From Rhodocollybia butyracea (taxonomy: Eukaryota; Basidiomycota; Agaricomycetes; Agaricales; Omphalotaceae): DNA of 28,839 bases. Where the stretch lies: positions 1-28,839 of the forward strand of contig JADNRY010000736.1 of assembly GCA_015501585.1 (NCBI GenBank). The letters run 5' to 3'. Positions 22,701-28,839 of the stretch are shown in pieces (the first letter of the stretch is position 1; each line of letters begins with the position of its first letter). The translations under genes and the position numbers were made by a program. The notes under the pieces were generated by a model. That model worked only from the letters and a program-made list of their open reading frames with translations, was not told where the DNA came from and did no database searches.

Positions 22701-23689
22701 GTGCCTTGGGCACAGTCTCATGCCATTGGCGTACCAAGTTGTTTGCCTCGGTAGGAACAGATGGTGCTGCATTGTGCAATACCGGCGGTGTGACGGCAGG
22801 CCATCTCGGTGTGGGTGCAGCAATAGTGATTCTATTGCTGTTTCTCGATGAAGAAGATCTTTCTTCATTAGATCAGATGCTAGATGCATCCCATTTCTCA
22901 GTTATATTGAGAATACGATTGAGTACTTGCGTACTCTTGTCGAGTGATGCCGCTACATCTCGTAGCGCAGAAGAAATCTCACTTAAACCCTCTCGGGTCG
23001 GCCGTTTCTTATGAATAGTCATATACTGTTCATTAGGTGGACTTTTGTCCTGCCTGTAGTGCCGTCCTTCAGACGCACGCACGGAGATGCGACTGAATAG
23101 ATTGATTGTGGTGACACGTCACCACGAATGGAAGGTGCGCGATCGCGCACGCTCCGATATGACTTCTCTGATTGATTTCGAGAGATCATTGAGACAGCAA
23201 ATGATATAGCGGGACGGAAAAATGGAGCAGGTTTGTGTAGATTGTGTAGTGAGTTGGAATACTGGTTGTTATACTTGGTAGTATAACTGTTTTTAGCTTG
23301 TTAAACTAATAGCTTTGTGTTATTCACACAATAGTAATTTTTTGATGTTCAAAAAAGTATAACGCGCCCTATGGGCAAAGTCCTTAGGAACACCGGTGAA
23401 CACGACAAATAGGATACTATTGTGTGTACGACAGTGTAAAAGACTGACTAGACTCTTAAGTAATTGTACGATACTTATAGTAACGGATTTATTATATAAT
23501 TAATAATAAATAGAAAGATAAGATAGACCGTTTGGTCTATCGGCGGTGTCTAGTATGACCGTATCGCCGGATACGGTCAGTGGTGATTATGGAGAGGCGG
23601 AGGCGTTACATTCTCACCATGACAAGTATCCTCGCCCAACCTCCACCCGTCAGGCGCCACCACACGAGCACTTTCTTCCCGCTAATTGA
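19774..23689 (+). CDS. Small Ser/Pro-rich gene split by an LTR retroelement in its last exon
   Basis: Exons: 19774-19881, 19942-20013, 20082-20141, then 20193-20262 continued at 23616-23689 once the retroelement and one target copy are removed. All introns are GT-AG (60, 68 and 51 bp), exon lengths keep frame, and the joined last exon is 144 nt ending in TGA (23687-23689), giving about 127 residues. The protein is Ser-, Thr-, Pro- and His-rich (SLPSIASMLSGSGQF; PPHEHFLPAN) and has no domain I recognise; it could be the disordered N-terminus of a once longer regulator. A TATA box lies 46 bp upstream. With the insertion present, the transcript would run into an antisense retroelement and the product would be truncated. 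Confidence 0.55.
20263..20515 (-). repeat. LTR (3' LTR in element orientation)
   Basis: 253 bp, near-identical to 23358-23610. It contains the hairpins gatagacc/ggtctatc and gaccgtatc/gatacggtc. The terminal tataacgc would match the inverse of the other end (gcgttaca) perfectly if its second base were G. Confidence 0.95.
20516..20527 (-). other. Polypurine tract
   Basis: Read on the minus strand, ggtgggggaggg abuts the 3' LTR. This is the expected place and composition for plus-strand priming during reverse transcription, and it confirms the minus orientation of the element. Confidence 0.7.
20516..20856. repeat. Array of short perfect hairpins in the element's 3' untranslated region
   Basis: Stems read directly: gattcacatc/gatgtgaatc (20529-20551), aaacca/tggttt (20580-20600), gatgcg/cgcatc (about 20639-20651), ttcggac/gtccgaa (20657-20672), agtgg/ccact (about 20682-20697), actcggaa/ttccgagt (20742-20759), ggattctca/tgagaatcc (20772-20790) and gcccaggtaa/ttacctgggc (20812-20837). 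Loops are 1-9 nt. Eight hairpins in 341 bp is far above expectation for ordinary sequence. The pattern continues through gag and the LTRs. Confidence 0.85.
20857..23022 (-). pseudogene. Retrotransposon gag, one frame interrupted by two TGA codons
   Basis: The frame runs from ATG at 23022 to TGA at 20859-20857 (721 codons), with internal TGA at 22875-22873 and 21630-21628; the frame is otherwise continuous. The N-terminal part is Ser/Thr/Pro-rich and basic (SRKHKSAKSKGRKRRPW at about 21850-21800). The C-terminal third is a retrotransposon gag-type capsid region: VYDGSPDVDVFERW, GKALDWYSDEVAG, FDRCIQATTIHQAARQF, MRKWFIEGLPFNIIRQL. An acidic tail follows and there is no CCHC zinc knuckle. LTR divergence is tiny, so two stops in so young a copy suggest rapid point mutation, or an older family consensus already carrying them. 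A GTG 60 bp upstream is an alternative start. Confidence 0.85.
23358..23610 (-). repeat. LTR (5' LTR in element orientation)
   Basis: 253 bp, followed by the target copy ttctc (23611-23615). It differs from the other LTR at three positions: gacA/Ggtg, gtacG/Aata and atcG/Accgg. All are transitions. Confidence 0.95.
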
Positions 23690-23970
23690 TTTGGTTTGTA
23701 CTGGGATGTGAAAGGTGCTATAAAACAGCCTATCAAATAAAATACTGCGCCTAACCAGACTATCAACTTGTTTAAAGGGAGCGAGGCTGGGTTGTCAAAG
23801 ATTCCCCACAGAATGGTATAAGATCGAATATAAGCTAGAACACGCTCCAGTGTCGAAACAATGAACTAGCAAAGTGGTGACAAAGTCTATGACGTCCGTA
23901 GAACTGAACTAGCGAAGACTATCGTCAAGTGTGTGTGTGTATAACCGAACCAACAAAACAAAACTGATTA
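23690..23970. other. 3' flank of the split gene, no further gene
   Basis: An aataaaata string at 23736-23744 could serve as polyadenylation signal for the gene ending at 23689. A (gt)n run lies near 23929-23940. Two similar gaactagc(a/g)aag strings occur near 23862 and 23907. Confidence 0.4.
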
Positions 23971-24075
23971 CAACAAAGTCAAAACACTCCTAGGCAAACT
24001 CTGGCTCTAGCTAGCGAAGTAACAACGAGGTTTGAAACACTCCTGGGCAAACTCTGGCTCCAGCTAGCGTAACGC
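23971..24075. repeat. Two-copy tandem repeat, 53-bp period
   Basis: acactcct(a/g)ggcaaactctggct(c)(t/c)agctagcg occurs with acactcc at 23984 and 24037. A third, diverged caaactctgggtcaagcta lies near 25157, so the unit may derive from a dispersed family. Confidence 0.75.
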
Positions 24076-25879
24076 CGTAATGACCCTGACCAATGATATG
24101 CCGACTCTGGGCTATGCATAAAATGCTACTATGAAGCTGAATACCTCACACCAACACCAACACACACCAAAGACTAACATGAGTTCAAGGGGGTTATCAT
24201 TGAACAAATCAGAATTCTTATTGCAAGTACATACATCTGCATCATATTTACAAGATTGTGATAGATTTTCTGTCTCGAGATTCTAACAAACTTGGGCGTG
24301 CTTTAATCTTTATCTTTCAATTGCCTGAACTTAGACTTTACACTAAAAGTACAATTGACAGAGAGAGTATGCGCTACTCACAACACTCTCACTGCTATTA
24401 ACTTTCTGGAGCATAAGGTAGTTACTGAGGACTTTGGTTTTCTTTCTTTATACTTTCTTATTTCATTTAACTTGTACTCTTGTTTAATGTGCACTTGTCA
24501 CTAGAAGACACAAACCAACCACACCAACCCTGTAACAGGAATGGGGGCGGAAAGTGCTTCCCTCTATTTCGTGGGGGACACCTTCTTATATACTGTATCT
24601 CAATATCACAGTGTAAAATACACCATACGAGTTGTGCGGGAGTACATATGCTCTTGTTATTCAATAAATAGCGCATGAAATATTTATTTCACGCGCTGTC
24701 TTAAATCTGCGGGACGCCGCGGCATGATCTTGGAATGATCCCGGAACCTCGGCACATCAATCTCCTCGGGGTCGGCGATGTATTAATCTCCTCACATCAA
24801 TTTCTGATGGGAAGTCCCGTTTGGACCGTTTAACGTTGATACCTGGTCCTTCTGTCTAGTAGTCTTCTAGTTGTAATAAGATACCTTTGGATCGCTTCAA
24901 TAGTCTGAATATAAGTCATATTTGTGGTGGGTTTCAGTATTCTTTGCACTATCATTGATTACAACTGTGTTCTGTTGCCGAGACTCAGTTTTGATGTCAT
25001 CAACAATTAACATCTGTGTCTTTTAATGATGCCGCGCGGTACCGGCGGATTCTAGAATACTTCGTACAGTGCATATCTTTAATACAGCATGACTTGGTGC
25101 CAAAAACACGCATATACTGCATGTTTTATGCCCAAACAAATCTGGGCCGTATCACCAAACTCTGGGTCAAGCTACAAAACTGTAAGTGATACCAAATCAC
25201 TAGGAACTCGCACCACAATCTTAGCGGCTCGCTAAACTTCGATTAAAAAGCTAGCTAAGGAACCCTCACTCTGGAGCCAAATAATTCCTTACTAGATATT
25301 GTCCCCTCTAAGGAAATACCTAGATTCACACTTAAGACCGATTAAATCTCAAATGGGCACAAAAGCTGTTATGAAGTATATTACACACAACTTCCGACTA
25401 TGTTAGAGTCACAGCTACGCGACCATGCAAGCCCTCACCGGCCTACTCTAAACGCTAGCGTAAGATATAATATAATAAACTTCAACAATGAATACAAGTA
25501 ACTGAACCAGCCTGATGAAGATCACTAAGGACTTCAAGAACGGGGTTGCCCAGGCCTATTATATGGGAACAAGTAAACTTCGGCGGTGAAGAGACTCTTA
25601 ACTTCGTCACAACGGGTGGTTATGAGAGGTGGCAAGATAACTTGTTTTAATGGATAAATACATCGGGCTTATATACTGAATTTATTCTAGTTTTATACGA
25701 AAAGAGATGAAACAGAGACGGAAGGAATGGAAAAATAAGGAAAGTGGGAAAATTTAGCTAGGAAAGGAAACTCCTGCCTGGATTTAATATCACAACATCA
25801 AGAAATCCGCCAAAACGTGTATATGGTCTGGAATTGGGTATGAAAATAAAATATTAAAATGGTTAAGATATTCTGGTCC
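24076..25879. other. Non-coding region, no gene supported
   Basis: A 36-codon frame beginning MSSRGLSLN at 24179 follows a caacacacaccaaag leader but has no further support. An imperfect hairpin gcgcatgaaata/tatttcacgcgc sits at about 24670-24696. ccgcggcatgat (24718-24729) and its near-complement atgatgccgcgcgg (25026-25039) could bound a small inverted-repeat element; the match is weak. No tRNA, rRNA or coding signal was seen. Confidence 0.4.
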
Positions 25880-26706
25880 TAGAGATCTGGTTCCACATCA
25901 GACCATCTGCTCCACCGGAGGTACTATGTCTCATGCCCAAGGGCTGTTCACCTAGGCTCTCCGATGTGGTTCTGGATACTTCGAGTTTCCCCCTTCCAGT
26001 CCAGTATTGTAATAACATGTTCAAGCGCCGAGCCTTTTCGCTAGCTGTTCAAAGATACCCAGAACGCCCAGGACATATACGTTGGTACAAGTCACAAAGC
26101 GCGTGCCAGTGCCTCCCACATGCTTGGCGGTAAGTGCCCTACTACCCAGTTCCTCGAATTAATGTATTAGGGTTTCACTAGTCAATAGTCGGCCGATATC
26201 ATATATCAAATTCGCTTTGACTAGATCTCTGCCGCAAGTCCCTCTTTCGTTCCAACCAGCTGAATCGTTATAACTGAGGTCCACCGGTCCGTAAGGCGAT
26301 CCTAGATCTGTTCCTCCAGCATTCGTCTTTCCGCTAGCCAAGTACGAGGCTTGCTCCCTCTAAGTCCTTGCCTTAGTAACGCGTCTGCTAGCACTCATCC
26401 CACTTTGAGACATCCTTATATGCGGTCATAAGCAATTGGGTGGGTAGGAACTAGACTGACAATCTAGTGCTAATGTCTCTGGGCACCTTGAGTATACTTC
26501 GCTAGCTTAGTATCCGGCTGCGCTTGTGGACACAACATCACGGCTAACTGAGTCTTATCGTTGAGATACTAGTAAGCATCGGCGACAGCTATCACGTTCG
26601 GGCTCCGTATAACTCTCTTATTGTACATGTAGACCGCATACTGTGTCAAAACATACAGCCACAAGCCTAAGCGCAAAATCTGCGTATTACCGCACCAATC
26701 GATCCT
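25880..26706. other. Compositionally distinct block of unknown origin
   Basis: This stretch is richer in CpG and poorer in long A/T runs than either neighbour. It is full of ctagc/gctag strings (for example gctagccaagtacgagg) and has no long open frame. It ends sharply where the DUF6818-like coding sequence begins (about 26707). Possibilities are an inserted organellar fragment or an unrecognised non-coding element; I cannot decide from sequence alone. Short frames at 25933-26133, 26159-26341 and 26569-26850 show no family features. Confidence 0.3.
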
Positions 26707-28839
26707 ACGAGTGTCCAGTTGCCCAAAGATGAAGACAATGATTTTCCTCCGCCAGAGAAGATTTTGGAATATTCTAGGCACCACCGCCCGCTTTGAAAGT
26801 GGCGGGGGCTCGCCACAAGGATAAAGGAAAGTCAAAGGCTCCTGAGCCAAAGGAGAAGGGAAAGAGAAAAGCTATGACTGCAGCTGATGATGAGCTGCTG
26901 AAAAGCGCCAGAGAGGCAGAGCCGCCGGCTCTGCTAACTACAATCCAATGATATTGACATATTACTTGATTGTTGCCAGCACATTTTACCTTTGGGACCT
27001 AAGGCTTCGAATAGCCTCGCAGATCAGTACAACAAATAGGCCAAGCAGAATGGTCGACCTATTCACACTGCACGCTCTCTTGAGTTGAAGTTCAAACAGG
27101 TATGTTGAGTTGGTTGAGTGGCTTTTCACTTCTAAATAACACATTTCCAGTTTGTCAGACGTCAAAACCTACTGGTGATGCTGAATGCCCTCCTCATATT
27201 GAAAGAGCACATGAGATCGAGGAACTTATGAACAATAAGCAGGCTCACGCGATCTTGATGACGATGACATTCTCGACGAATACAGTGGCGGTTCTGGGAT
27301 TTCCGATTTGGATTCAGAGGTCAAGATTATTCCTGTCCCAAAAAGAAAAAGGTACTGTTCTCATCTTTAAAATTAACAAGCTAGGTGATTGTTAAGAAGG
27401 AAAATGACACTCCTGTTGCTCGCCGCACTCCCACCGACCATCTTAGCACAGTGCCTCGCATCCGCCATAATACCAATCAAGATATACTCATGAATATCTC
27501 CAATGCTTTGGACCCTGTGGCTCAGGCTACCGAAATGAAGATCACAGCACACGGGCATTTCAAGCCACACAGATGCTCACACTCACCAGCCAGGCACGGG
27601 ATTTACAATGCAGCATTAATTTTTTTGCACAGTCAACTTGATAATGCACAGCACAAGATACGGGAGGCAGAGCGCAGAGCTGACCAAGAGGCATGTCGTG
27701 CTGACCGGCTTGAAATTGAACAGCGGACCCTTCAACGATTCCAAAACTTTCATCATGACTTTAATGCTCGTCATTGAAGCAGAGGTCCAACACGCACTTT
27801 CCAGGAAGTTCATTACCCAGAAGATGGCAAGGCTACTCGTGCTTTTACCAGTGACGAGATGCAGCCATGGGATGTTCAAGCAATGGAAGATGAAGATTGG
27901 GAATGTGGTGCTCATACCTTCACCGCTGTCCTTCCTTCTTCTCCCGAGCCTGGTGAGTCAATCATGTGACAATGTAATGCACGACTTAATGTTTTTACTA
28001 GGGTTTGAAGGTCCAATCCAATTCAGTTTATTTACCAAAAATTCAATGAATCATGAATTGGACCAGTCCCTAAAAAACCTAAATCTGTATGAACCATGGA
28101 CCTGCACTGATTGCACTGGTCCACTGCTCCAATTCATCCTGGTTCATGCAGTTTTAAATCAGTGCAAAATTTAACCTGGTGCAGACTGGTTTAAACTGAT
28201 TTAAACTGCACATGCATGAAAGATATTCAGATATGTAACAAGTGAGACCATGTAAGAAACTACTATAAAACAATATAAAACATTCAATATATGCTCTAGG
28301 CTGCCTTACACTGCTCTTTTACCATGCAGAAATGCTTTCCAGGTTTGGCAGTCATTGGTCATCTGTTACAACAGACCATGGATAGTGTATTGTATCATGT
28401 CAGGCTCTCAGACTTGTTGCATGGTACTGTTCAATAGGTTGTGAGTAGTCTTTCCAGTCTTGTATTAGCTTATTGCTTGAGACCATTAGAAAATATAAAT
28501 TTTATTGATCAAAATTGGAGAAAATATACTCATTTTATCTAAATTATTTTTGCTATGTGGCTGTACCAGTTTAGACCGGTTTAAACTGATTCTTTGTGGT
28601 TCACTCTTTTTCTGAGATTTTGATGAACCATGAACTGGACCAGGTTTAAATCACGGACCGGTCCATCTATCATCAGTTCATTTTGCAGTTCAGTTCAGTG
28701 CAATTCATCAGTTTTTTGCAGTCCATTGAATTGGACCTTCAAACCCTAGTTTTTACAGAGTCTGCCGAAACCAGTAACTTTTACGTGGCCAGTGGTTCCT
28801 CGAAGAAGTTGGAAAGACATGTAGATACTCTTTCCCTCA
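26707..28839 (+). pseudogene. Decayed DUF6818 (Myb/SANT-like) gene, 5' truncated, 3' beyond window
   Basis: The reading order is LPKDEDNDFPPPEKILEYSR, a Lys-rich segment KGKSKAPEPKEKGKRKA, a three-helix region DILLDCCQHILPLGPKA ... NGRPIHTARSLELKFKQ (about 26950-27099), then SKPTGDAECPPHIERAHE, an acidic stretch DDDDILDEYSGG, a coiled coil (KIREAERRADQEACRADRLE, about 27650-27720) and a polar tail. The helical region plus KPTGD matches the fungal DUF6818 domain, presumed DNA-binding. Introns: 27100-27150, 27352-27384 (only 33 bp, doubtful) and 27953-28758, which contains a MITE. Breaks: frame changes near 26775, 26943, 27160 and 27240, TAG at 27037-27039 (a Trp codon is likely ancestral) and TGA at 27775-27777. 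The last exon continues in frame to the window edge (LERHVDTLSL). Confidence 0.75.
27999..28748 (-). mobile_element. hAT-like MITE, copy 2 (750 bp), inside an intron
   Basis: Complement of the copy at 5921-6667, with few differences over the whole length. Ends are tagggtttgaagg and ccttcaaacccta. The 8-bp flanks gtttttac (27991-27998 and 28749-28756) are identical. It lies in the intron with donor GTGAGT at 27953 and acceptor ttttacag ending 28758; removing element and one target copy leaves a 48-bp intron, the usual size here. Confidence 0.93.

Larger units (their letters stand above)
20263..23610 (-). mobile_element. Young gag-only LTR retrotransposon (3,348 bp), minus orientation
   Basis: Two 253-bp LTRs (20263-20515, 23358-23610) begin tataacgc and end gcgttaca; they differ at three sites by my reading, all A/G. 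The 5-bp target duplication ttctc (20258-20262, 23611-23615) is exact. The only large frame is gag on the minus strand, next to a purine-rich tract at the 3' LTR. No protease, reverse transcriptase, RNase H or integrase motif is present, and there is no space for them, so it must be moved in trans. I could not identify a convincing primer-binding site after the 5' LTR (minus sense starts cttttttgaacatc). Short perfect hairpins occur along its whole length. Confidence 0.93.

Noticed and set aside
21557..23014. Several plus-strand open frames over the retroelement
   Set aside because: Shadows of gag on the minus strand, with no family motif.
24467..24676. Overlapping short frames on both strands
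   Set aside because: Neither shows a family motif or coding composition; chance frames.
24718..25039. Possible small inverted-repeat element
   Set aside because: Only about 12 of 16 terminal bases match, with no target duplication.
26159..26850. Short minus frames in the compositionally distinct block
   Set aside because: No recognisable protein; the second overlaps the opposite-strand DUF6818 coding relic.

Overview
The window looks like a transposon-dense stretch of a basidiomycete (Agaricomycete-type) nuclear genome. The reasons are many 45-60 bp GT-AG introns, KDZ-type and LHEFELG-type transposase genes, a TET/JBP-like oxygenase gene, a DUF6818-like gene, hAT-like MITEs and an LTR retroelement. 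Almost nothing here is an undisturbed host gene. Family names come from recognising protein motifs by eye; no database search was run.

Layout. 1-2896: a multi-exon transposase-derived pseudogene cut by the left window edge, with in-frame TGA codons, one frameshift and an intron swollen by interleaved repeats. 2976-3184: a seven-unit 30-bp minisatellite. 3211-6894: a large element with long imperfect terminal inverted repeats, holding a decayed minus-strand gene and, nested in its right arm, a 747-bp hAT-like MITE (5921-6667). 7137-18792: a hAT-like nonautonomous element (8-bp target duplication with one mismatch) split by a 10,956-bp KDZ element (7545-18500; perfect 8-bp target duplication gtcagtac). 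The KDZ element carries four genes in two divergent pairs: an uncharacterised nuclear-looking protein (8188-10161, minus) with a viroplasmin/RNase H1-N-like protein (10724-12054, plus), and a TET/JBP-like dioxygenase (13138-14730, minus) with the KDZ transposase (15031-18193, plus). The two inner genes converge on an A18...T106 homopolymer block. 19774-23689: a small Ser/Pro-rich gene whose last exon is split by a young 3,348-bp LTR element (20263-23610) that has only gag and is packed with short perfect hairpins. 23690-26706: no recognisable gene, some repeats, and a compositionally distinct block (about 25880-26706). 26707-28839: a decayed DUF6818 (Myb/SANT-like) gene running off the right edge; a second copy of the MITE (27999-28748), inverted relative to the first, sits inside one of its introns.

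How it fits together. The KDZ unit is a mobile element with a DDE transposase whose catalytic triad I can read, a cargo gene of the 5-methylcytosine oxygenase family, and two further proteins. Every cargo gene has at least one frame problem. The TET/JBP copy has an in-frame TGA and Asn where the iron-binding Asp is expected, so it is probably inactive. Most in-frame stops in the window's relics are TGA, three of them where I recall Arg in the family, consistent with CGA to TGA decay at methylated CpG. The observations most worth following are the hairpin-saturated gag-only retroelement, the nested KDZ/TET unit with a possibly dead oxygenase, and the MITE inside an intron whose target duplication supplies the splice acceptor.
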